Of a stretch of DNA of 64,000 nt, positions 46,501 to 56,781 are shown one piece after another. The stretch is from Cokeromyces recurvatus (lineage: Eukaryota; Mucoromycota; Mucoromycetes; Mucorales; Mucoraceae): positions 615,811 to 679,810 of the forward strand of contig NW_026251401.1 of NCBI RefSeq assembly GCF_025118155.1, given 5' to 3'. The position numbers were made by a program, and so were the translations under genes. The notes below the pieces were generated by a model. That model was not told the origin of the DNA. It saw only the letters and a program-made list of their open reading frames with translations, and ran no database searches. Position 1 is the first letter of the stretch. Each line of letters begins with the position of its first letter.

Positions 46501-47782
46501 TCTATGTGGATTCATTTCTCCAATGCAAACACGTCGTCATTTTAATTTATTTTTCGAATGGTTTTATGAAGGAGATTATAGTTCAATTTTGTTACGTGCT
46601 ATAGAAGCATGGTCGCCAGACCCTATTGTTAACAGTCTTTTGAGTTTCTTTTCAGAATTTGTACATAACAAAAGTCAACGTTTATCTTTTGAAGTTTCAT
46701 CTCCTAATGGTATCTTGATTTTTAGAGATGCTAGTCAAATTATTTGTTCCTTTGGTCAAAAAATACTTAATAAGCAGCAGGAATTAGGCATGATGGATAG
46801 TAGCAATGATGATATTTATGAATACAAATATAAAGGAATTTCAACTTGTTTTAGCATTATGTCTAAATGTTTAGGGGGCCGATATATAAATTTTGGCGTC
46901 CTTTGGTTATATCAAGATAAGGCTATTGAAGACGCTTTAAATATGATAATTCAACTTATGCTGAGCATCCCAATAGATGATTTGTTGGTAAGTGCTATCT
47001 TTTTCATTGTGTGATAAAAGTGATTCATTTTTTTTTTTTTTTAGAGTTACCCCAAATTATCGACTGCATTTTTTCATCTATTGGATGGACTCACCTATGA
47101 AGAATTGATGTCTATGCCCAGTCTTCCTTCTGATGCATTTGTCTATATTATGCAGGTCTGCGAACAAGGTGTTGAATCTAGCGATATGGTTATCCGTGGA
47201 CATGCTTGTGCAGCAGTTTATAATATTTGTAGCTATTTAATTAAACAAGCAGAAAAGTCTGGGAGGGAAAAAGAAGTTCCATCAAGCACAAATACAGCAA
47301 GTACAAATTCCAATCGTAGAAGAAGTCAACAACTGTCTTCTTCTATGCAAGACAATCATTGGCTTTTAGCATATATTCATCAGCAATATCCTCAAACATT
47401 ACCTACTTTACTGTATACAGTATTTAATCTGGTTTTATTTGATGATAACAGTGATCAATGGACGTTATCAAGACCTCTTTATGGACTTGTGTTCTTACAA
47501 CGAGATTATATGGTTAAATATATTAACGCTGTTATTGAGCAACAACTTCCCGAGAGAAGAGCGTTTGTAACCACGGTAAGTTAAAAATAATTTTTGAATC
47601 CGCTAAACTCAACACTAACAAGTTTTTATAAGTCTTTAAATAATCTAATTGAGGGTGTTAATTGGAATTTTACACCAAGAGATCGTGAAAGATTTACTCA
47701 AAACCTATCTTCATTCCGAAGATTGTTAGGTTTAAATAGCATTGCATTAACGCCTTTATTAGCACCTCCATCTTTTTATTAA
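43552..47782 (+). CDS. XPO7: exportin-7 (RanBP16/17 family)
   Basis: Thirteen exons: 43552-43879, 43937-44091, 44145-44250, 44304-44515, 44637-45131, 45206-45532, 45586-45780, 45844-45917, 45988-46068, 46137-46410, 46475-46987, 47045-47575, 47633-47782; all in phase; 1146 residues, close to the usual ~1090. Exportin-7 is a Ran-dependent karyopherin built of HEAT repeats. Blocks that identify it: YNEFCRLLFRFRASVPLNEM, then WKFAPTTSMYVLSFWARIVQ, and the strongly conserved NKSQRLSFEVSSPNGILIFR. A Ser/Asn-rich insert of about 30 residues lies near residue 1000. The fourth intron has a run of 16 A directly before its AG. Baker's yeast lacks this family, so it supports a non-Saccharomycotina origin. 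Confidence 0.93.
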
Positions 47783-47935
47783 AATAAACTTTTTATGCCA
47801 ATTGGCTATTGCTGTGGCTCAAAAAAGTAAGTCACAATAAATTTGGGTATTTTTTTTTTTTTTTTTTTGTTGAAAAAAAAAAAAGTTTACACTTTATCTT
47901 TCCTTGTATATATTTAACGTGTGTGTGTGTGAATA

Positions 47936-48918
47936 ATGGAAGCAAGCAATAACGAAGTTACTAGATTATGGAGAGCTTTTCGTACCGCACATCAAATGGT
48001 TCACGATAGAGTAAAGATATTTACTTTTTTTTTAAAAAAAAAAATTCTATCAATTCATCTCTTTAACCAAAAAAAAAACACGGTATTAATAAATTAGGGT
48101 TATGTCGTATCTCAATCAGAACTTGATATGGACTTAGAATCTTTTAAACGTACATTTGCTCCATCTGGTGATGTTGAGTAAGTTTATAATTTTTTTTTCT
48201 GATTACTTTTATTTTTTTCGAGTAAATGATCTAAATCAAATCATTTTGTTAGTCGTGATCAATTAACATTTGTCGTTCAACATAAAGATGACCCTACTGA
48301 TCAAATTCTTGTATTTTTCCCTAAAGATCCCTCTGTTGGTGTAAAGCCTTTGAGAGTGTAAGTCATTTGTATTAATATATACATATTTAAAAGTGTAATA
48401 TTTACAAAGATGTTTGATTAAATAGTTTTGTTGAACGTATGGCACAACAACAGATTGCAAAGGGTATTTGTATTTATCAAAAGAGCATGACATCTTCTGC
48501 CAATAAGGTCATTCAGTCCTTGCCTTCTAAGCATACATTAGAATCTTTCCAAGAAAACGAATTATTAGTTAATATTACACACCATGTTTTAGTACCTAAA
48601 CATGAAGTTTTGACAACTGAAGAGAAGGCAACTTTATTACAAAGATAGTAAGCATTTTGAAAAAAATAAATAAATAAATTAGATACTGACTTTTTTTTTT
48701 TACAAGTCGTTTGAAGGAAACTCAATTACCTCGTATTCAACACACTGATCCAGTTGCTAGATATTATGGTTTGAAGCGTGGTCAGGTAAGATATATATAA
48801 AAAATAAAAAATAAAAATAAGTACTTTATTTTTAATAATGTATTTTCCTTAGGTTGTTAAAATTTTAAGAGAAAGTGAAACTGCAGGACGTTATGTCAGT
48901 TATAGATTATGTATTTAA
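47936..48918 (+). CDS. RPB5: RNA polymerase I/II/III shared subunit RPB5
   Basis: Six exons: 47936-48010, 48098-48177, 48253-48357, 48426-48647, 48707-48785, 48853-48918; 208 residues, the family length. RPB5 is the ~25 kDa subunit common to all three nuclear RNA polymerases, at the lower jaw. Seen: N-terminal [20 protein letters not shown], and the highly conserved C-terminal domain [19 protein letters not shown], then [20 protein letters not shown] and [10 protein letters not shown] at the end. Begins 154 bp after exportin-7 on the same strand and converges on GPI13. Confidence 0.96.
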
Positions 48919-49075
48919 AAAAGAAAAAAAAGAAAAAAAAAGTATATTTGAAGGCATTGAACAATAATACACATAAACATATATTCGCACATAATAAAAT
49001 ATATAGTATTATATTTTTGGGTATTATATAATGTGCTTTTAAAATAAATGAATGTATATATCTAATGAAACGTAT

Positions 49076-51988
49076 TTATTGTACTTTTTGTAAAAAGAAA
49101 GCAACTATATGAGCCCCAATATCTACTGCGATTTGAAACAAAAATCGAGGTGCAAATATTTTCCATGTCATTAAATGTCGTCTAAGAACAAAAATGAACA
49201 CTGCGCATAAAAATGTAGGAATAGATTCAAATAAAACTAAAGTATATAGCAGTTTACCATAAGATTGCTTGTCCTTAATCGTAAGCCAGCCTATCCAAGT
49301 TATAATATGTCCTGCGAATGTTGAAAGAAGAAGCAAAATTGAACCCCCATAATAATTCACTTCATCAAAGCCTACAAAGGCTGCCTTCCAGGGTAATGAA
49401 GTAAATGTTGCTTGATGACCTGTCACAAAAAATAAATGATAACCTAGGAAATGAAGTAAAGTGGTATGTATCCATCTATTTTTGTTATAAGTAAGTAAAG
49501 TTATCAAGAGAGGTGATATACACATTATGGTAATTGCTCCTAAGGGATGCTGTAAAATAGCAAGCATAGTACTTGTCAAAAGTAAAAATGACCATCCAAA
49601 ACGATCTATGTTTTTCCTGTTCGACCACCAGGATTTGAGAGATCCAAGAGCCCATAATCCATAAAGAAGTCGAGGTAAATAAATATCCATATATTTTCTC
49701 CAAACAAGCGGTAATGTTTGTTGCCCCCCATGCTCAGCCAAGTACTTTTGAGCAATCTCATCTATTATATGTACAAGGACAATCAAACCACAAATTTGAT
49801 AACTCCCCGCTACTATAACCCCCTCCTGTCTATGCAGTTCACCAAAATGATAAACAATGATACCATACGTAATAGCTAAAATACCAATTGTTATATAGCC
49901 TTGTGGTTTTTCAAATCCAAACTCCAAGAGATCGTTGCTTTGCAAATAATGACAATAAGGAAACTGTTCTTCACGGCATTGGCCGATAACACTTAAGAGA
50001 CGTACTAGTATTAGAAATAAAAGTGGATGAAATATAGCATTTAAAAATTGAATGACTTTTGACTTCCAACTGTGATTCATTGATGCCTGTTGATTGATGA
50101 TACTAAAAAGATTAGAAAGGGTCCAAGCTACTGATAGTGTGGCTAAAATAAATTCTGTGCTTTGATCTTCCCAAACAACAAAACTGTTAGACCCCAATGT
50201 GCATCCTCGTAAAACTATACATCCTACAGTCACTGTTGTCGCTAGCATTTTCGTATCTCGCTCCTTTCTTAGCAATAAGATGATAAATGACAATAAAATT
50301 GACACTATAATGGATGTGGCTATCCAATCTTCCTTTCCCATCTTTTCAAACCAATGCACTGGAATCAATTGTAAAATGGTGTCTATAAAATAGTAAGAGG
50401 AGCCACCCATTACTGCGACTATTCCAGAGAGTATAGTTAACATCTTTGGCCATGTTGTTATCCACGTCATTTTTAATGCAGCTATCAATGTCAATAATGT
50501 ATTTAATCCTAATAACATAAGACCCAATATCATACTTCCAGTGTCAAATTGCGCCCAAATTGTTTTACAATAGTTAATCGTACTGATTAAGAAATGATCA
50601 TAAGCCAAGATAGCTTCCTCTAATTGGCGCGTTATATCGTTACTTTGCTGCTCCAAAAGTTGGAAAAGGATTTCTTCTGCTTTGTAAAGATAAGCATACA
50701 TGGACTCTAATTTATCTTCACTAAAATCCAAATGATGTGTATTTTGGGTATATTGTTGTAAATAATCATGAACTTGTAAAGCATTTATACGGAATTGTTC
50801 CGCCATATGCCATAAATAATCTTGTTGATCCGTCTTTTCTAAAGGATATAACACATCAGGTATAATAGCTCCTAAATTCCCAAAGGGGATAGGTACCTGT
50901 AAAAGATAAGCTAGTGTAGGTACTAAGTGAATTTGAGCTACTATAGGGTGTTTAGAAGCGTCGTAATTGAGACGTTTTGTTATATCAGAAAGTTCATAGC
51001 CTAATAACTGCGATCTTTTATCATGAATACGTTTATAAAATTCTTTATTCTGGATATGAGTTAATCTTCGCTCTGAATGCAAGAATAAGGTGCTTGTTAA
51101 TTCTTCAACGCTTTCACCACCATGATCGCCCTCAGAAGACATTCCGTGATCACCCATGATGACTAACAGTGTATCATTATCAACATGCTCTAACAGACGT
51201 TCAATAACAGTATTCATTTGCTGTAGTTTACGGCTCATGTGTGGGTTAGAGGGCCCGTATGTATGTCCACAGTGGTCCACACCCAAGAAATGGGTTATTA
51301 TAAGCTCCCAATGGGTCTCATTATTATTCAAGAGAGGCCATAATTGAGCTTCGATCGCGTTATCGACTGAATCAAGATCTAGCATTTTGAAGCTTTCCAA
51401 GGCCCAAGTCTGATTGGCCACAAAGCTTTCAGGAAATAAGGTAACCCAAGTATCATCGCCCATAAAATATCGATTGTGATAACGGGTTGCAATGTGACGC
51501 AAAAGATGATCTTCAGTAACAGCCGATGAATCAAAATTAGAACCAGCATCAATAAAAGTAGGTAAAGAACCAGTCATAAGACCTTTGATGCGTTGCATAG
51601 TTGTAGTGGGTGGATCGGCACGAAATTGAAATAGTAAAGAAGATTCTGGATGTGTTTGATGAAGCTGATGTAAGACAGGAAAATGATTAAGAAAATAGGC
51701 GTGAGAAGTAGTATTTGGAAGAACAAAGTCAAATCGTAAAGCGTCTATAAGGATAATAATAGCACGTTTGAAGGCTGAACGGGCTGGAATAGAAGGTGGC
51801 TTTTGGCTTGATGATGATACATGATGAAGTGGGAAACGATCCCATGGAGGATAAGTTTGACCAGTTAGATCACCAAGTGTTTGTCGTGTTAACAAAAAGC
51901 CTTTGAGAAATATACAAAGACTGAATATTTGAATTATAGCTAGAAGAACAAAAATTGGACCCAGTGTAGGTTGACGGCATAATTTCAT
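49076..51988 (-). CDS. GPI13: GPI ethanolamine phosphate transferase 3 (Gpi13/PIG-O)
   Basis: Single exon of 970 residues, unusual here because neighbours have many introns. Adds phosphoethanolamine to the third mannose of the GPI anchor precursor in the ER lumen; this group later links to protein. The N-terminus has a signal-anchor (GPIFVLLAIIQIFSLCIFL), then the alkaline-phosphatase-like catalytic domain: AIIILIDALRFDFV with metal-binding Asp, PPTTTMQRIKGLMTGSLPTF, HFLGVDHCGHTYGPSNPHM and GDHGMSSEGDHGGES. The second half has many predicted membrane spans. DPPTTTMQRIKGLMTGSLPT is characteristic of Gpi13 rather than Mcd4 or Gpi7. Start is the first ATG, 162 bp from the divergent AP-3 delta start. 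Confidence 0.95.
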   Translation of the reverse strand: MKLCRQPTLGPIFVLLAIIQIFSLCIFLKGFLLTRQTLGDLTGQTYPPWDRFPLHHVSSSSQKPPSIPARSAFKRAIIILIDALRFDFVLPNTTSHAYFLNHFPVLHQLHQTHPESSLLFQFRADPPTTTMQRIKGLMTGSLPTFIDAGSNFDSSAVTEDHLLRHIATRYHNRYFMGDDTWVTLFPESFVANQTWALESFKMLDLDSVDNAIEAQLWPLLNNNETHWELIITHFLGVDHCGHTYGPSNPHMSRKLQQMNTVIERLLEHVDNDTLLVIMGDHGMSSEGDHGGESVEELTSTLFLHSERRLTHIQNKEFYKRIHDKRSQLLGYELSDITKRLNYDASKHPIVAQIHLVPTLAYLLQVPIPFGNLGAIIPDVLYPLEKTDQQDYLWHMAEQFRINALQVHDYLQQYTQNTHHLDFSEDKLESMYAYLYKAEEILFQLLEQQSNDITRQLEEAILAYDHFLISTINYCKTIWAQFDTGSMILGLMLLGLNTLLTLIAALKMTWITTWPKMLTILSGIVAVMGGSSYYFIDTILQLIPVHWFEKMGKEDWIATSIIVSILLSFIILLLRKERDTKMLATTVTVGCIVLRGCTLGSNSFVVWEDQSTEFILATLSVAWTLSNLFSIINQQASMNHSWKSKVIQFLNAIFHPLLFLILVRLLSVIGQCREEQFPYCHYLQSNDLLEFGFEKPQGYITIGILAITYGIIVYHFGELHRQEGVIVAGSYQICGLIVLVHIIDEIAQKYLAEHGGQQTLPLVWRKYMDIYLPRLLYGLWALGSLKSWWSNRKNIDRFGWSFLLLTSTMLAILQHPLGAITIMCISPLLITLLTYNKNRWIHTTLLHFLGYHLFFVTGHQATFTSLPWKAAFVGFDEVNYYGGSILLLLSTFAGHIITWIGWLTIKDKQSYGKLLYTLVLFESIPTFLCAVFIFVLRRHLMTWKIFAPRFLFQIAVDIGAHIVAFFLQKVQ

Positions 51989-52150
51989 ATTAGTTTTTAG
52001 AAAATATAACCTTTAATAAGCAGTTAAACTTCTACACTATTATAATATGAAACAACAATCTCCGTTTATAAATACACATATTTTTTAAGTTCACTTTCTT
52101 CTCTCCATAAAAATACGTGTTCTCTCTTTTTTTTTTATAATTAATTTTTA
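51989..52150. promoter_or_regulatory. short bidirectional promoter region
   Basis: The 162 bp between the start codons of GPI13 (minus) and AP-3 delta (plus) must carry both promoters and 5' UTRs. It has a [24 protein letters not shown] T-rich stretch just before the AP-3 start. No defined factor site was recognised. Confidence 0.5.
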
Positions 52151-55100
52151 ATGTTTGAAAAGTCTCTTACTGACCTCATTCGAGGGATAAGAGCTAACAA
52201 GAAAAATGAACAAAAATACATTACAGCTTGTCTTCAGGAAATTCGTAATGAAGTAAAATCAAACGACTTGGATATTAAATCAAATGCTATATCTAAATTA
52301 ACCTATGTAATAATAAGCTATTCACATTAAAACAAAAAAAATCGTTTATTAAACTAATGCTTATCCTTTAGTTGCAAATGTTAGGTTATGACATGTCATG
52401 GGCTTCATTTTATGTCGTTGAAGTTATGTCAAGTGCAAAATTCTTACATAAACGTGCAGGTTATTTAGCTGCTACTTTATCTTTTCAACAAGATACAGAT
52501 GTTCTCATGCTGACAACTAATTTGATTAAAAAAGTACAATTGATACGTTCTAAAGACATGCTTTTTTACTAAATAGTATTTTTTTTATAGGATTTAGCTT
52601 CTCCTATAACAGTGGATATTGGTATTGCTCTCAATGGTCTCTCCCACATTGCAACATCTGACTTAGCTCGAGATCTTTCACCAGACCTTGTCAGTATGCT
52701 GAACCATTCAAGACCCTATATTCGTAAAAAAGTCGTTTTGGTGCTTTATAAAATATTTCTAAAATATCCTGAAGCACTTCGTTTAAGTTTTCCTCGGCTT
52801 AAAGAGAAACTGGAGGATCCTGATCCATGTAATTTTGACTGTAACAATAATACAACTTTAACTAATTTTTTTTTTTTTTTTTTTTTGGATAGCTGTTGTA
52901 TCTGCTGTAGTTAGTGTTATTTGTGAATTAGCACGAAAGAATCCAAAGAACTATTTATCACTTGCTCCACAATTATTTAAGCTGTTAACAACTTCTTCGA
53001 ATAATTGGATGCTGATTAAGATTATTAAATTGGTAAAGAGACACATTATATTTGTCTGTATGTATATTTAGTTCATATTACTAAAAAAGAGTAATAACTA
53101 TTTTGTTAGTTTGCTTCATTAACTCCCCTAGAACCTAGGCTAATCAAGAAACTATTACCTCCCTTAACCTCTTTAATCCAAACAACACCAGCCATGTCTT
53201 TATTATATGAATGTATTTATACTGTTATTACAGGTGGATTCCTTGAAGCCGCAGGTGATGCAGGTCATGCTTTAGCTGTAACTTGTACAAATAAATTGAG
53301 AAAATTTCTTGAAGACCCAGATCAAAACTGTAAATACATTATGGATAAAATTATTGTATATCTTTGTTTAATTAATTCTTCTCTTTTTTTTTTTTCTTTC
53401 TTTGAATATGTACAAATAGTAAAATATGTTGGCTTACTTGCCATGGGTAAATTATTGTTGACTCACCCAAAACTCGTAGCAGAACATAAAGATTTAATCT
53501 TGGAATGTATTGATGATGAGGATATTAGTATTCGCATTCGAGCTTTAGATCTTGTTGTAGGCATGGTTCATCGAAAAAATCTGACTGAAATTGTACAGCG
53601 TCTTTTAGCTCATATTATGCCAGATCAATACGATAACAATCAGCCTGTTCCTATTTCCCTTCATGATTCTTCTGAATTATTTGATCCTATATATCGCATA
53701 GATATTATACATCGTATTGTATTTATGTGTTCACAATCACATTATCATCACCTTCAAGATTTTGAATGGTATATTTCTGTTCTTGTTGAGTTAGCCTATC
53801 ATTCAGGTGTTAATGTGGGTGAACTTCTCACGAATCAACTTATGGATGTGACAGTACGCGTTAAGAGTGTACGTGAATATTCAGTCAAGCAAATGTATCG
53901 TCTTTTGCAAGATAAATCATTTTTGGAAACGGCCAAGAAACGAGACTCAAATATTGAAGTTCTTTCTGCTGCTGCGTGGATTTGTGGTGAATATTGTCAC
54001 TACCTGACAGATATTCCATCGACACTTGAAGCACTTTTAACCCATCCAGAAATTCAGCAATTGCCTGTCAAGGTGCAAATGATTTACGTTCAAAACATTA
54101 TTAAGATTTATGCTTATTGGACAACAGAGTTGGCCCCTCGTTGGGACGAGGAATTACAACATGAATTTACAAAAGTAACTGAGGTATTGTATACTAAGAT
54201 GGATTTGTTTATACATCACCATGGAAATAGGACTGGAGAAGATTTAGAAGTGCAAGAGAGAGCTCATAATGTGAAGGCATTATTTTTGATTATATTGGAT
54301 GCTGTCCGGGAAAATACAGAGACGATGCCGTTGGAATTACAAGGTTTACCTGAATTGTTCTTCATGTATGAACTAAATCCTGTAGCACCAAAAGCACAGT
54401 CGAAAGTACCTGTATTAGAAGGTTTAGATTTAGATGCTTGGATTTATGAACCATTACCAGATCTTGTTATGGACGACTCAGAACTTAGTGATCATACTGT
54501 GAGTCGTAAAAAGAAAAAATCGAAAAAATCGAAAATTGTGGAGGATGAAAGTGAAGATGAAGCAGAAAAAGAAAAGGTAATTAAATAATAAAATATATGT
54601 ATATGTATATATATTCATTATTTAATGGTTATTATATAATAGCGTCGTGCTGCAAGAAGAGAAGCACGTAAAAACGATCCTTATTATATCCATGATAATA
54701 ATAAACTACTAGACGATATTGATTCGATTCCTATTGTCGAATTAAATTTAGAAGATTCAATAAAAAAACCTATAAAGAATAAGCACAAGAAGAAGAAGGT
54801 AGCTGCACCTATTTATGCAGAAGAGGAAATGCCTGAAAATGCTACGCTTTCTGATGGAGAAGATTCCAAGAAAAAACAACCTAGTAATATTGGATTCACA
54901 AAAATGACCAGAAATATTTTTGAAAATGAAGAAGAAGTAGGATTAAATAGAGTGGACTTGTCTACACCATTAAGTGAAAATGAAAAGTTTGAACAGCCTA
55001 AGGTCTATTTAAGCCCTGAGGAGTTGAGAATGAAAGAAGAAGCAAGATATAGAGCTGAGCGTAAAGCGATGAGAGCATTACAGGTTAGTTAGTTTTTTTT

Positions 55101-56256
55101 TTTTTTTTGAATATGTTTTAGATACATTACTTATATTGAACATACAGAAAAAAATAATGATGTAACACATAAATCAAGAAAAGGAGAGCATGAAATGAAA
55201 AAGAAGGTACAGGAATCCACAGTTGAAAAAAAGAAAAAGAAAAAGAGATCAAATCATAAAGAGAAAGAGCAACTAGAAGTGAATAAAGATGAAATCATGC
55301 GTGACGCAATTAATGAAAAATCAAAAGAAGATCATCCTATTGAAATCTTCAGTAATGATCAAATAGCAATTGTAAGTTCCTCGTTATTACTAATATTGAT
55401 CTTTTATTAATAGCCATTTTTTTTTAAAGATGGGTATATTACAATTAGATGCCTCAAAAGAAAATAATCCAAGGTTAGGAATTGATTTCACTATTAAAAA
55501 TAAGGAACCAAATAAAAAAATGCTGCCAGATGTGCATATGGAATTTGTAGAATCATTGGATATAAAGTTAAATCAAGATAATGTTACAAGTATGATTGCA
55601 TCAGCTACCGAGCATTTTGAATTACAATCAAATGAAGAGATCGAATGTAAAGCCTATTTCGATATTCTTACCAAAAATATAAGAAAAGGATTATGTATTA
55701 AAGGCGACTTGTTTTATAATACTGAGGTAGTGTAGAATATATAATTATACGATGTACATAAGCTTACAGATTTTTATTTTTTATGCAGGATGTAGCTGAG
55801 TTAACTCAATTTACCTTCGAAATTCCTATTCCCATTAGCTTATTCCTTATTAAATATGAAAATGATGAAATGATGAATCCAAATAAATTTGCCTTATTAC
55901 TAGCAGAACATGGTCAAGAATTCGAACATCATGATCATATCTCTTTAAAGATCGAATTGCCTTCGGAGGAGTTATCTAGTCGACAAGAAGCTCTTACAAA
56001 TGCATTTGAGACTATTACTAAAAAGAGTGGACTAATGGTAGTTGAAGTAATTGCAGGAGCAGCTTCGCTTTATGGTCAAAGTGTAATTGATGGAGCTCAA
56101 ATAGCTGGTCTTTTGAAATGTAATCTATCGCCTGAAAATGACGAAAATTATGCAACGTTGACAATTGATCTGAAAAGTACGGATAATAACTTGTTAGAAG
56201 GCTTGGTAGAGGAGCTTTCATCTATCCAATTTTTACCCCAACAAAAAAATAAATAA
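52151..56256 (+). CDS. APL5: AP-3 complex subunit delta
   Basis: Ten exons: 52151-52306, 52372-52533, 52591-52828, 52893-53032, 53110-53329, 53420-54576, 54643-55087, 55148-55371, 55430-55726, 55789-56256; 1168 residues. The delta chain is the large specific subunit of AP-3, which carries cargo from Golgi/endosomes to the vacuole. Typical text: MFEKSLTDLIRGIRANKKNE, GYDMSWASFYVVEVMSS, PYIRKKVVLVLYKIFLKYPE, and LRKFLEDPDQNLKYVGLLAM. The trunk is followed by a Lys/Glu-rich hinge (RKKKKSKKSKIVEDE) and an ear-like C-terminus. The intron at 53330-53419 is 90 nt with no stop in frame. For exon 7 the donor at 55087, not the equally good one four bases earlier, keeps frame. Confidence 0.92.
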
Positions 56257-56623
56257 ATAAATGATGCTTTATTATTAATATAAACATAAATAACAAAAAA
56301 AAGGGACTTAGATTTGTTTTATGAATACAGTTTCTTTTTAAGTTTTTAACAAAACTATCCCAAGTAGTAGTTAATATCATATAAATATTACTAGATCAAT
56401 GACTTGATATAATAGGATAGTCATTATCGACATAAGCATATCAGCTTCATTCTTAGACTACATTACGTATTACAGATAAACCTCTTTTTTACTGATCTTA
56501 TCTAATCATCCATGCCAATTCTGTAAAATTGTTTCTGAAGACTAATATCTTTGAATTAAGTTTTTCTAATATAGAAGTCAGCTTATTTATTAATTTGATG
56601 TTGAAATTTTACTAAATTGAAAA

Positions 56624-56667
<44 letters not shown>

Positions 56668-56781
56668 ACTAAAAATAATCTAATTTAAACTTCCTCTTTT
56701 AAGAGTGTGAGACAAGGAACTTATTTAACGAACGCTTTTTTTTTTTTTTTTTTTTTTTTTACGTAATAATCTGGTCTTCTA
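56257..56781. other. intergenic between the two adaptor genes
   Basis: No gene. Contains a 41-base poly(A) run (56626-56666) and a poly(T) run (about 56739-56760) just before the beta-adaptin start codon. Confidence 0.6.
56626..56666. repeat. poly(A) tract, 41 bases
   Basis: A homopolymer in the AP-3 delta / beta-adaptin spacer. Confidence 0.95.

Noticed and set aside
53194..53420. Unspliced reading NCKYIMDKIIVYLCLIN.. in AP-3 delta as protein
   Set aside because: Splicing 53330-53419 restores the conserved DPDQNLKYVGLL of the family, so the open stretch is an intron without stops.
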